DNA from: Firmicutes bacterium UBA5486 | Lineage (GTDB): Bacteria > Bacillota > UBA4882 > UBA10575 | Reading direction: 5' to 3' | Length of the DNA stretch: 38,249 nt | Assembly: GCA_002427045.1 (NCBI GenBank) | Contig: DIPO01000071.1 | Span: 1-38,249, forward strand | Shown here: positions 15,569 through 23,915 of the stretch, piece after piece | How the letters are laid out: each line of letters begins with the position of its first letter | How positions within the stretch are numbered: the stretch's first letter is position 1 | Notes under the pieces: generated by a model | What the model saw: only the letters and a program-made list of their open reading frames with translations | What the model was told of the DNA's origin: nothing | Database searches by the model: none | Position numbers and translations under genes: made by a program

Positions 15569-16078
15569 ATGCTTAAAAAACTTTGCCCTCGTTTTAGAAC
15601 TAGATATCTTTCGGAATTAACTCCTGATTTCTTTCTTGAACGGGATATTAAAGGATTATTGATTGATCTGGATAATACTTTAGTGGATTGGGGTGAATAT
15701 AGTATTCCTCCGGAAATGATAAAATGGGTCACTAAAATGAAAATGGCTGAAATTAAATTATGTATAATTTCTAATGCTCTTGAGAATAGAGTTAAGATTA
15801 TTGGAGAAAAACTCGGGATACCTTGGGTCTCCCGGGCGATTAAACCCAGGAAATCTCCTTTTAGAAGGGCTCTAGCTATTCTTGGGACTAAACCATCAGA
15901 AACAGCAGCGGTCGGGGATCAGTTATTTACCGATGTGTGGGGTGGCAACCGGATGAAGCTTTACACCATTTGGACTACTCCATTAAGTACTAGGGAGCTT
16001 TGGTTCACAAAAGCCGTACGGCATCTGGAAAAAATCGTTTTAAAAAAATTAAAGAAAAAGGGGATTATTTGTGAGTAA
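15569..16078 (+). CDS. yqeG: YqeG family HAD IIIA-type phosphatase
   Basis: The 169-aa protein is a HAD-superfamily hydrolase. Motif I DLDNTL (Asp33 and Asp35) and motif II SNA are present, as is a motif III Lys/GDQLFTDVWGG segment with the acidic pair. The start is ambiguous: GTG at 15557 and ATG at 15569 are both in frame. GGTAGGTG fits the ATG better. It overlaps yqeH by 8 bases, an association conserved in Bacillota where the pair belongs to a ribosome-biogenesis-linked cluster. The phosphatase substrate is unknown. Confidence 0.9.
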   Translation: MLKKLCPRFRTRYLSELTPDFFLERDIKGLLIDLDNTLVDWGEYSIPPEMIKWVTKMKMAEIKLCIISNALENRVKIIGEKLGIPWVSRAIKPRKSPFRRALAILGTKPSETAAVGDQLFTDVWGGNRMKLYTIWTTPLSTRELWFTKAVRHLEKIVLKKLKKKGIICE

Positions 16079-17177
16079 TAATTTATGTTTAGGTTGTGGA
16101 GCAGTAATACAGTATGAAGACCCCAATGCTTCCGGGTATATACCCCGAGGAAAGAAAGAAGCAGCCCGTCTTTGCCAGCGGTGTTTTCAGTTGCGTCATT
16201 ATGGCAAATTTAAAAAAGAGAAAATGAGTGAATATAGCATTTGGCAGTTTATAAATAAAGCAATAGGAAGTAGTGAGCTAACAGTTTTAGTGGTTGATGC
16301 TTTTGATCCTGAAGGTTCACTTCCTTTGGAATGGGCATCATTGCTAAAACCCCCAGTCCTGATGGTGGTCAATAAAGCGGATTTAATCCCGCCTAAAACA
16401 CCGTGGATGGAAGTGGAGGAATGGTTCAGAGGTTTATGGGAAAAAAGATTTCCCGGGATTGAACTAACTCAAGTCATAGCTTTGTCTGCTAAAAGATTAG
16501 GGAAAAAAGAACAGCTCTTATTGCTGAAGGAAGCATTAAGAGGGAAGAGGGTAGCTCTGGTGGGGACTGCTAATGCTGGCAAAACCTCTTTGTTAAATGC
16601 TTTGCTTGATGAGGAACCTAGAAAAAAAGGGAAAAAGAGTATTCCTACAGTCTCAAGTTTTCCAGGTACTACACAAGGAGTAACTCCTTGGCTTATTCGT
16701 TCTTATGACATTAAACTCTATGATACACCGGGGTTATTTCCGGGCACAAGAATGAGTGATCAGCTCTGCCCGGAATGTGTCGGAAGAATGCTTCCGGAAA
16801 ATAAACTTCAACTTAAAATTTGGGAATTACCTTTACAGGATGGAGTATTATTTGGGGCTCTGGCAGGGATCTGGAATCTCTCAACAGTTGTACAGCCATT
16901 ATTTTTCTTCTCTTCTGACCGGATTACTTTACATCGGGGCAAAGGAGAAAAGATAGAGAAACTGATGAGGGAGGCACCGGAATGGTTAACTGCTTGTTGT
17001 CCGCAGGACCGCCTCTGGAAGATGGAGGAGAAAATAATTTCAGTACCGCCGGGAAACGATCTTTACATTTCCGGGTTGGGCTGGGTTGCAGTGAAAAAGG
17101 AAACCGCAGAATTAAGAGTATTAGTCCCGGAGGGTGTAGAGATTGGAATTCGGCCTAGCCTGATCGGGAAAAAATGA
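16071..17177 (+). CDS. yqeH: Circularly permuted ribosome-biogenesis GTPase YqeH
   Basis: The 368-aa GTPase is needed for 30S subunit assembly in relatives. An N-terminal zinc finger (Cys6, Cys9, Cys34, Cys37) precedes a circularly permuted G domain: G4 NKADL (about 102) and G5 SAK come first, then G1 GTANAGKTS (about 164) and G3 DTPG (about 219). This order is diagnostic. The GTG start overlaps yqeG by 8 bases and has AAGGGGA upstream. The C-terminal region resembles the TRAP-like RNA-binding tail of the family. Confidence 0.95.
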   Translation: MSNNLCLGCGAVIQYEDPNASGYIPRGKKEAARLCQRCFQLRHYGKFKKEKMSEYSIWQFINKAIGSSELTVLVVDAFDPEGSLPLEWASLLKPPVLMVVNKADLIPPKTPWMEVEEWFRGLWEKRFPGIELTQVIALSAKRLGKKEQLLLLKEALRGKRVALVGTANAGKTSLLNALLDEEPRKKGKKSIPTVSSFPGTTQGVTPWLIRSYDIKLYDTPGLFPGTRMSDQLCPECVGRMLPENKLQLKIWELPLQDGVLFGALAGIWNLSTVVQPLFFFSSDRITLHRGKGEKIEKLMREAPEWLTACCPQDRLWKMEEKIISVPPGNDLYISGLGWVAVKKETAELRVLVPEGVEIGIRPSLIGKK

Positions 17178-17184
17178 TCGGTGA

Positions 17185-17409
17185 TTAATCATCGAAATTA
17201 GGATCATTTTCAAGGCTGGCTAAGATCTGTTTAAGTTCTTCTTCCCACCAATCCTGATGTTCTTCTAATTCTTTAATTTCTACCAATGAGGTAGTCTGAC
17301 ATCTTGAACAAGCAATTCCCACTCTATCCCTACGACGAGCTAGAAGGTAATGGGGTGTTTCTAGTTGGCACGAGGGGCAGGTATAAATCTGACTTAAATC
17401 AAATTCCAA
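17185..17409 (-). CDS. Small zinc-ribbon protein (74 aa), unknown function
   Basis: Two CxxC pairs (Cys11/Cys14 in CPSC and Cys34/Cys37 in CSRC) separated by a basic stretch (ARRRDR) form a zinc ribbon. An acidic helical tail with WW follows (EEHQDWWEEEL). I choose the TTG start at 17409 because GGAGGTG lies 8 bases upstream. A longer reading from an ATG at 17463 would swallow that site and the palindrome. It runs opposite to yqeH and divergent from dprA. I do not recognise the family; a role in nucleic acid or protein binding is only a guess. Confidence 0.7.
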   Translation of the reverse strand: MEFDLSQIYTCPSCQLETPHYLLARRRDRVGIACSRCQTTSLVEIKELEEHQDWWEEELKQILASLENDPNFDD

Positions 17410-17413
17410 TTGG

Positions 17414-17507
17414 TTGACACCTCCATGCAATATTATTGCCACATGTGGCTTTAAAATAAGCAAAAATGTTAATAATTATTATGGTATTTTTTATTTGGAG
17501 GTGTCAA
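17414..17507. promoter_or_regulatory. Divergent control region with nested palindromes
   Basis: TTGACACCTCC (17414-17424) and GGAGGTGTCAA (17497-17507) are a perfect 11-bp inverted repeat that contains the Shine-Dalgarno sites of both divergent genes. Between them is the perfect 12-bp palindrome GCCACATGTGGC (17438-17449), an operator-like site. I see no clear -10/-35 pair for either gene. Confidence 0.5.
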
Positions 17508-17508
17508 A

Positions 17509-18609
17509 ATGTTTCCAGGAGAAGAGGTTTACTGGTTAGCTTTGAGTAAGGCTCCGGGAATAGGGCTTAAGCGCTTTTATAAACTCATTAAGACTTTTGG
17601 TGATCCAAGGCAGGTATGGCAAGCCGGATTATCCGAGCTTTCACCGGTAATCGGCAGGAAAGTTGCTGTGGATTTTATTCAGTTCCGGCGTAAGTTTTCC
17701 ATGGAAAAAGAGTGGGAACAGCTGGAAAAGGGTGGCTATAAAATAGTTTTGGTTAATGATCGTAGCTATCCGGGTTTACTAAAAAAGATTCATGATCCGC
17801 CTCCGGTTTTATATTATAAGGGTGAGTTTAGGCCGGAGGACCAATTTGCGGTAGCGGTGGTTGGTTCCCGGGCAGCTACTCCTAGCGGACTATCAATTGC
17901 TAGAGAATTAGCAGCTGGTTTGGCGGTACAAGGTATCACAGTTGTTAGTGGCCTGGCTAGAGGGATTGATTCTGCAGCTCATCGCGGAGCTTTATCAGTA
18001 AAAGGGGGACGCACGATTGCAGTCTTAGGTAGTGGTATTGATCGGGTATACCCTCCGGAAAATAAAGATTTGATGGAAGAGATAAGCGATCATGGTGTGG
18101 TATGCTCTGAATTTCCTTTAGGAACGAATCCTTTTCCCGGTAATTTCCCGGCCCGGAATCGAGTTATTAGTGGTTTAAGCTTGGGAGTAACAGTTGTGGA
18201 AGCTTCAAAGGATAGTGGTTCTTTAATTACTGCTGAGTTTGCCTTAGAACAAGGAAGAGAAGTTTTTGCGGTTCCAGGCTCAATTGAGCGAAAAGGAAGT
18301 AAAGGGCCCCATCGTTTGCTTAAAGAAGGTGCCAAACTGGTGGAAGAGGTTGGTGATATTCTGGAGGCTTTAAATCTTCCCTATTTATCTTTCGAAGAGA
18401 TGCATACTATAGATAAAGTAAAAGATGAATTTTCGCCAGTGGAAAAAGAGTTATGGGGACTTTTGGCAGCGGGTGAAACCCATATAGATATTTTGATTCG
18501 TGATAGTGGATTACCGGTTTCAGAAGTTAATTCTGCTTTGGTACAAATGGAATTGAAGGGTATTATCATGCAAGTGGCAGCTAATACTTTTCGGCGAGTG
18601 GAAAACTAA
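17509..18609 (+). CDS. dprA: DNA processing protein DprA/Smf
   Basis: The 366-aa protein loads RecA on incoming single-stranded DNA during natural transformation. It has an N-terminal helical SAM-like region (LSKAPGIGLKRFYKL), then the extended Rossmann fold with VAVVGSRAATPSG (about 118), SGLARGIDSAAH, VLGSGIDRVYPPEN, FPGNFPARNRVISGL and GSLITAEFALEQGR. A C-terminal winged-helix-like DML1 segment follows (about 300-366). The ATG has GGAGGTG 5-6 bases upstream. dprA-topA order is conserved in Bacillota. It is separated from topA by a long AT-rich gap, so co-transcription is doubtful. Confidence 0.95.
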   Translation: MFPGEEVYWLALSKAPGIGLKRFYKLIKTFGDPRQVWQAGLSELSPVIGRKVAVDFIQFRRKFSMEKEWEQLEKGGYKIVLVNDRSYPGLLKKIHDPPPVLYYKGEFRPEDQFAVAVVGSRAATPSGLSIARELAAGLAVQGITVVSGLARGIDSAAHRGALSVKGGRTIAVLGSGIDRVYPPENKDLMEEISDHGVVCSEFPLGTNPFPGNFPARNRVISGLSLGVTVVEASKDSGSLITAEFALEQGREVFAVPGSIERKGSKGPHRLLKEGAKLVEEVGDILEALNLPYLSFEEMHTIDKVKDEFSPVEKELWGLLAAGETHIDILIRDSGLPVSEVNSALVQMELKGIIMQVAANTFRRVEN

Positions 18610-18725
18610 ATATTTAATAATGAGGGAATTGAATAATTACCTTAATTGTGTATTTGACCGATATAAAAAGGAACTATGGTATTGAGGTTGAATTTTAAAT
18701 AATTGAATTCTTTAAATATAGGTAT

Positions 18726-18754
18726 TTTACTTTTTCATCTTTATGTTCTATAAT
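18726..18754 (+). promoter_or_regulatory. Putative sigma-A promoter in the topA leader
   Basis: TTTACT (18726-18731), a 17-base spacer and a perfect TATAAT (18749-18754) are present, about 440 bases before topA. The surrounding sequence is very AT-rich, so chance is not excluded. Confidence 0.55.
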
Positions 18755-18902
18755 ATACAAAGATCTTTATTGTAAAAGATTTTTCAAGTTTTGATAACTT
18801 TTAAGATTGTATTATTATTGAATTGATTATATAGTACTAGGAAAGAATAACTATCTGTTAGTTTTATAAAGAAGAAAGATTTTTTAATCATAAAGATGAA
18901 TG

Positions 18903-19106
18903 TTAGTCTGTAAATGTAAAGTAAGGAGGAGAGAAGCTTAAAATGTTGTTTTTGTTTGCATCTCCAACATAAATATTATAAGCAAGATGGCCTAAGGCCA
19001 TTTTATTGTATCTATAAGGAATTGCATAAATAATTATTTTTCCAACTAAATATCTACAGTCTGTATTTCCCGAATTGGTTGATGGATGCCAAAGGTAATT
19101 ATGCAA
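18903..19106 (-). CDS. Possible small protein or gene remnant (67 aa)
   Basis: The minus-strand ORF starts with TTG, with AGAGG only 3-4 bases upstream, so initiation is weak. The product has protein-like composition (WHPSTNSG, RYLVGKIIIYAIPYRYN, LGHLAYNIYVGDAN), unlike the low-complexity shadows elsewhere. I do not recognise it. It may be a fragment of a decayed gene, or the reading may be fortuitous in a regulatory leader, since a hairpin at 18987-19001 falls within it. Confidence 0.25.
   Translation of the reverse strand: MHNYLWHPSTNSGNTDCRYLVGKIIIYAIPYRYNKMALGHLAYNIYVGDANKNNILSFSPPYFTFTD
18987..19006 (+). terminator. Hairpin with T-run in the topA leader
   Basis: ATGGCC (18987-18992) and GGCCAT (18996-19001) pair around TAA and are followed by TTTATT. 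A transcript from 18761 would end here after about 245 nt, or be attenuated before topA. Confidence 0.45.
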
Positions 19107-19195
19107 TTTCCTCTTCTAAGGAAATCTGGGTAAAATAGAAGATAGCAAGTTATTAATATTTAAATATTATTCAAGTATTCTAAGGAGGTGTCCTA

Positions 19196-21325
19196 ATGTC
19201 CAAACTGGTTATTGTGGAATCTCCGGCCAAAGCAAAAACTATTAGTAAATTTTTGGGCCGTGGTTTTCAAGTTAAGGCTTCGAATGGACATGTGGTTGAT
19301 CTTCCCCGTAGCCAGCTGGCAGTGGATATTGAGAATGATTTTAAGCCAAAGTATATTACGATTAGAGGAAGAGGTAAGATTATTAAGGAACTAAAAGACT
19401 CAATGAAGAAAGCTGATCGAGTCTATTTAGCTACAGACCCGGACCGGGAAGGCGAAGCTATTTCCTGGCATCTGACTCAAGCTCTTAATGTTGATCCTAA
19501 TTCATCATGCCGGATTGAATTCCATGAGATTACAAAGAAGGCAGTGGAAAATGCTCTTAAAAACCCTAGATCAATAGATTTTGATCGGGTCGATGCGCAG
19601 CAGGCCAGGAGGATTCTTGATCGTCTCTTTGGTTATAAACTTAGTCCTCTATTATGGTCTAAAGTTAAACGGGGGCTTTCAGCCGGACGTGTACAGTCAG
19701 TGGCTTTACGTTTAATCTGTGAGCGGGAGGAAGAGATTAAGGCTTTTGTAGCGGAGGAATATTGGAGTATTACCGGGACTTTTGCACCTGTTTCTAATCC
19801 CAAGGAATTATTTGAAGCTAATCTGGTACAGATCAAGGGGAAAAAAGCAGAAATTAATAATGAGAAAACTGCAACTGAACTTCAGAAAAAGATTCGTAAG
19901 ACTGCTTTTCGGGTAGTAGAAGTAAAAAAGAGTAAGAGGCAACGCCATCCTGCTCCACCCTTTACTACAAGTACACTGCAACAGGAGGCCTCAAGGAAAT
20001 TAGGATTTAGTGCCAGAAAAACGATGTCGCTTGCCCAACAATTATATGAAGGATTAGAGATTGGCGATGAGGGGACTACTGGTCTTATTACCTATATTCG
20101 TACAGATTCGGTTCGGGTTGCCAGTGAAGCGCAGGAGGAAGGTAGAAGCGTAATCACCCAGATGTTTGGGAAGGAATATGTTCCAGCTAAACCGCGAATG
20201 TATAAGACTAAAGCTGCCAGGGCTCAGGAAGCTCATGAAGCGATCCGGCCTACCATAGTAACCAGGAGCCCGGAAACTGTAAAACCTTTTCTGACCCGTG
20301 ACCAGTACCGCTTATATCAGCTAGTCTGGAATCGGTTTGTTGCCAGTCAAATGAAATCAGCAGTTTTTGATGCTATGACCATTAATATTGAGGGTGGCGA
20401 ATTTCTCTTCCGTGCTACCGGCAGCAAGATTAAATTTCCTGGATTTTTAGCTTTATATCAGGAAGATGAGGATGAAGCGAAAGAGGAAAAAAAGACTTTA
20501 CTTCCTGAACTTAAAGAGGAAACCCAGTTAGTACAGGAAGATGTAAAAACGGAACAGCATTTTACACAACCACCAGCTCGTTTTACAGAGGCAATGTTAG
20601 TAAAGTTTCTTGAGGAGAAGGGAATCGGACGACCTAGTACTTATGCAACAATTATTGAAACAATCCGGAAACGGGCTTATGTTGTTATGGACAATAAAAG
20701 GTTTTGCCCCACCGAGTTGGGGATGGTTGTAGATAAACTCTTAAAAGAAAATTTCCCCCGCGTTGTTGATCCCAATTTTACAGCAAAAATGGAGGAAAAA
20801 TTGGATAAAGTAGAAGAAGGAGAAGTAGAATGGGTTAGTGTAGTCCGGGACTTTTATGAACCTTTTTCTGTAGAACTGAAAGCTGCGGAGGAATCAGTTG
20901 AACGGGTTAAAATCAAGGATGAAGTAAGTGATGTCCAGTGTGATCTTTGTGGGAAGCAAATGGTATATAAATATGGGCGATATGGGCGTTTCTTGGCATG
21001 CCCAGGTTTTCCTGAGTGCAAAAATGTTAAATCTATTCAAAAAGAAATTGGCGTAGATTGTCCTTTTTGCGGAGAAAAGGCTGGAGGCAAAGTTGTAGAG
21101 AGAAGATCGAAAAAAGGACGGAAGTTTTTTGGTTGCAGCGAATATCCTGAATGTAATTTTATCAGTTGGTACCCTCCTGTTAAGATACATTGTCCTGAAT
21201 GTGGTTCCTATTGCGTAATTAAACGAAGAAAAAATCAGGAACTAGTGGCTTGCTCCCAAAAAGAATGTTCTTATCAAATTCCTTTACAAGAAGCTGAGGC
21301 TAAAGCGGAAGTTAAAGAAAATTAA
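19196..21325 (+). CDS. topA: DNA topoisomerase I
   Basis: The 709-aa type IA topoisomerase relaxes negative supercoils. The Toprim domain begins at once (VIVESPAKAKTI) and contains the acidic TDPDREGEA motif. The active-site Tyr300 lies in GLITYIRTDSVR. The core ends near residue 580, and three C-terminal zinc-finger modules follow (CDLC...CPGFPEC, CPFC...CSEYPEC, CPEC...CSQKEC). AAGGAGGTG precedes the ATG. The third finger is more diverged but keeps four Cys. trmFO follows after 43 bases. Confidence 0.97.
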   Translation: MSKLVIVESPAKAKTISKFLGRGFQVKASNGHVVDLPRSQLAVDIENDFKPKYITIRGRGKIIKELKDSMKKADRVYLATDPDREGEAISWHLTQALNVDPNSSCRIEFHEITKKAVENALKNPRSIDFDRVDAQQARRILDRLFGYKLSPLLWSKVKRGLSAGRVQSVALRLICEREEEIKAFVAEEYWSITGTFAPVSNPKELFEANLVQIKGKKAEINNEKTATELQKKIRKTAFRVVEVKKSKRQRHPAPPFTTSTLQQEASRKLGFSARKTMSLAQQLYEGLEIGDEGTTGLITYIRTDSVRVASEAQEEGRSVITQMFGKEYVPAKPRMYKTKAARAQEAHEAIRPTIVTRSPETVKPFLTRDQYRLYQLVWNRFVASQMKSAVFDAMTINIEGGEFLFRATGSKIKFPGFLALYQEDEDEAKEEKKTLLPELKEETQLVQEDVKTEQHFTQPPARFTEAMLVKFLEEKGIGRPSTYATIIETIRKRAYVVMDNKRFCPTELGMVVDKLLKENFPRVVDPNFTAKMEEKLDKVEEGEVEWVSVVRDFYEPFSVELKAAEESVERVKIKDEVSDVQCDLCGKQMVYKYGRYGRFLACPGFPECKNVKSIQKEIGVDCPFCGEKAGGKVVERRSKKGRKFFGCSEYPECNFISWYPPVKIHCPECGSYCVIKRRKNQELVACSQKECSYQIPLQEAEAKAEVKEN

Positions 21326-21334
21326 GTTCTAAAC

Positions 21335-21355
21335 CAGAAGTTAGCTTCTGATTTT
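21335..21355 (+). terminator. Weak hairpin between topA and trmFO
   Basis: CAGAAG/CTTCTG forms a 6-bp stem with a TTAG loop, followed by ATTTT. It may partly reduce read-through from topA into trmFO. Confidence 0.4.
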
Positions 21356-21368
21356 AGGGGGTAAAAAG

Positions 21369-22688
21369 ATGCCTAAAAAAATTTGGGTAATTGGTGGTGG
21401 GCTAGCCGGATCTGAAGCTGCATGGCAACTTGCTAACTTAGGCCTAGAAGTTGTTTTATTTGAAATGAGGCCGTTAAAGAATACCCCTGCCCATACCAGT
21501 GATTTGTTAGCTGAATTAATCTGTAGTAACTCTCTGAAGGCAAACTATCTAGAGAATGCTTCCGGACTTCTTAAGGAAGAAATGCGGAGATTAAACTCTT
21601 TAATTATTAAGGTTGCTGATGAAACAAGGGTCCCCGCCGGAGGGGCCCTTGCTGTTGATCGTGAGAAATTTGCCCGGTTAATTACCAGGCAGATTAGTGA
21701 ACACCCACTAATTCAAGTGGTTAGAGAAGAAATTACCTCAGTTCCCCCCGGCCAACCAGCTATTATTGCCAGCGGCCCCCTGACTTCTCCGGATTTATCG
21801 CGGTGGTTAAAGGAGCTATTTGGAGAGGAATACCTTTATTTTTATGATGCAGTTGCTCCCATCATTACCAGTGAATCGCTAGACTATTCGAAGATTTTTT
21901 TAGCTTCTCGCTATGGAAAGGGAGAAGCAGAGTATCTTAATTGCCCATTTACAGAAGAGGAATATCAAATATTCTGGGAAAGTCTGGTTGCTGCTGAAAC
22001 TTACCAGGCACACTTAGAGGTTGAAAAGAAAAAACTATTTTTTGAAGGATGTATGCCAATTGAGGTATTAGCAAAAAGAGGTAGTGAGACATTAAGGTAT
22101 GGGCCATTAAAGCCAGTAGGACTTACTAATCCGCAAACTGGTAAACGGCCGTATGCTGTAGTACAATTACGAGCAGAAAACAGAGAAAGAACCCTTTATA
22201 ATCTTGTTGGGTTTCAAACTAATCTCCGTTGGGGAGAACAATCAAGAGTTTTCCGGATGATTCCCGGGTTAGCGAAAGCAGAGTTTGTAAGGTATGGTGT
22301 TATGCATAGAAATACCTTTATTAATACTCCACGGTTGTTACAGCCTTCTTTGCAAGGGAAAAGAGCAGAACACCTCTTTTTTGCTGGACAGCTAATCGGG
22401 GTTGAAGGATATGTTGAGTCTACAGCAGCGGGTTTAGTAGCTGGACTCAATATGGCTCAATGGGTGAACGGAAGAAAGCCTTTAATTTTTCCCCGGGAAA
22501 CAGCAATTGGCGCTTTACTATATTATATAATAAATGCAGAAACTCGACATTTTCAACCAATGAATATTAATTTTGGGTTACTTCCCCCGCTTAACCGGCG
22601 AATTAAAGATAAAACAGAGAAAAACCGTGAAATATCTGAGCGTGCCTTAGCTTTTTTAACAGAATTCATGGCAAAGGAAATTAATTAA
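21369..22688 (+). CDS. trmFO: Methylenetetrahydrofolate-tRNA-(uracil-5-)-methyltransferase
   Basis: The 439-aa flavoprotein makes ribothymidine (m5U54) in the tRNA T-loop using methylenetetrahydrofolate and FAD. The FAD-binding GGGLAGSEAA is at residues 9-18, with the conserved CSNSLK and GGALAVDRE segments and a C-terminal FAGQLIGVEGYVESTAAG typical of the TrmFO/MnmG fold. The Cys in FEGCMPIE is present. An AGGGGGT site precedes the ATG. The order topA-trmFO-xerC matches B. subtilis (topA-gid-codV). Confidence 0.96.
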   Translation: MPKKIWVIGGGLAGSEAAWQLANLGLEVVLFEMRPLKNTPAHTSDLLAELICSNSLKANYLENASGLLKEEMRRLNSLIIKVADETRVPAGGALAVDREKFARLITRQISEHPLIQVVREEITSVPPGQPAIIASGPLTSPDLSRWLKELFGEEYLYFYDAVAPIITSESLDYSKIFLASRYGKGEAEYLNCPFTEEEYQIFWESLVAAETYQAHLEVEKKKLFFEGCMPIEVLAKRGSETLRYGPLKPVGLTNPQTGKRPYAVVQLRAENRERTLYNLVGFQTNLRWGEQSRVFRMIPGLAKAEFVRYGVMHRNTFINTPRLLQPSLQGKRAEHLFFAGQLIGVEGYVESTAAGLVAGLNMAQWVNGRKPLIFPRETAIGALLYYIINAETRHFQPMNINFGLLPPLNRRIKDKTEKNREISERALAFLTEFMAKEIN

Positions 22689-22732
22689 TTAAATTTTGCA
22701 TGAAAAATCCGTATAATTGCTTAAATTTATGT

Positions 22733-22761
22733 TTGTCAAAAATACCCCCTTATGTTATTAT
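22733..22761 (+). promoter_or_regulatory. Promoter of the xerC-hslVU-codY unit
   Basis: TTGTCA (22733-22738), a 17-base spacer and TATTAT (22756-22761) lie about 32 bases before the xerC start codon. Confidence 0.65.
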
Positions 22762-22793
22762 TGTAATAAGTAATTGAGGGGTGTTTACTTAAT

Positions 22794-23693
22794 ATGGAGA
22801 ATTGTTTGAAAAGTTTCCTTTCTTCCATAAAAATAAAAAATTATTCAGAACACACTTTGGTGAATTATACAGTTGATATCTCCCAATTTGTCGAATTTTT
22901 GCAGAAAAAAGAGATTTACTCTTGGAAGCAGGTTAATTCCATGGTGATTAGAGAATATCTTTTTTGTTTAAATGAGAGAAATTTAGCACGAACGACCATT
23001 TTGAGAAAGATTGCTTCTTTACGGTCGTTTTTTAAATATCTAACTCTACAAGAGATTATAGAGTTTAATCCTTTTTTACACTTGAAAAATCCTAAGAAAA
23101 ATCAGAAGCTTCCTCAGTTTATGTACATTAGGGAGATTGAAAAATTGCTTAGTATTCCAGATTCCACTCCCCAAGGCTTGAGAGACCGGGCAATCATAGA
23201 AGTCCTTTATGGTGCCGGGATTAGAGTTAGTGAGCTTACCGGTTTAAATCTTGAAGATCTAGATCTTAAACGTGGATATATTAGAGTTTTTGGTAAAGGC
23301 TCGAAGGAAAGGATCTCCTTTTTAGGTAGAACCGGTTGTCAAGCTTTAAATAATTATTTAAATAAGGGGCGGCCATTTTATTTGTCGAGAGGTGGACGCA
23401 ATAATACAACAGTTGTAAGTGCAGTCTTTCTTAATAAGTATGGCGGCCGTCTTTCAGATCGGGGTATTCGCCGGATACTAGATAAATATATCAAAAAAGC
23501 TGCTATTGATCGGAAGGTTAGCCCACATACCTTAAGGCATTCTTTTGCAACTCATTTACTGGAGGGAGGAGCGGATCTCCGGGCGGTTCAGGAGATGCTT
23601 GGCCATGCCAGTATTTCGACTACGCAGATCTATACACACTTGGATCGTGAAAAGATTCGTAGAACTTACGATCAGGCCCATCCAAGAGCGTAA
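22794..23693 (+). CDS. xerC: Tyrosine recombinase XerC (CodV)
   Basis: The 299-aa site-specific recombinase resolves chromosome dimers at dif with XerD. An N-terminal SAM-like DNA-binding domain (about 1-85) precedes the catalytic domain, which has the full R-K-H-R-H-Y set: Arg144, Lys168, His245, Arg248, His271 and Tyr280. The length is normal. Position before hslV-hslU-codY is the conserved Bacillota arrangement (codV), which argues for the housekeeping recombinase and not a phage integrase. A 222-base gap follows before hslV. Confidence 0.94.
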   Translation: MENCLKSFLSSIKIKNYSEHTLVNYTVDISQFVEFLQKKEIYSWKQVNSMVIREYLFCLNERNLARTTILRKIASLRSFFKYLTLQEIIEFNPFLHLKNPKKNQKLPQFMYIREIEKLLSIPDSTPQGLRDRAIIEVLYGAGIRVSELTGLNLEDLDLKRGYIRVFGKGSKERISFLGRTGCQALNNYLNKGRPFYLSRGGRNNTTVVSAVFLNKYGGRLSDRGIRRILDKYIKKAAIDRKVSPHTLRHSFATHLLEGGADLRAVQEMLGHASISTTQIYTHLDREKIRRTYDQAHPRA

Positions 23694-23915
23694 CGAGTTT
23701 AATTGTGTGCTTAAAGGGGATAATTTCCGTATTTTAAATGTATGCTTCTAGATTTAAATGTCAGACTATTAAGGAAATGAACACTTTTTATATTATAAAT
23801 AAGACTTATCTGCATAAGATAGTATAAAGCTAACACAGATAAGCTACGGAATCAAATATTATGGTGTGAGTTCAAAGATCGGGCATTGTAATTAGTACAT
23901 CCTAGGAGGGAAAAG

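Larger units (their letters stand above)
18610..19195. other. Long AT-rich gap between dprA and topA
   Basis: The gap holds a near-consensus promoter (18726-18754), a hairpin with T-tract at 18763-18785, a possible very short leader ORF (18943-18972, 9 codons, weakly placed Shine-Dalgarno) and a second hairpin with T-run (18987-19006). A possible minus-strand ORF is at 18903-19106. The topA ribosome binding site is at its end. Confidence 0.5.

Noticed and set aside
15424..15732. 102-codon minus-strand ORF
   Set aside because: It overlaps the start of yqeG in antisense, has no ribosome binding site and shows no recognisable motif.
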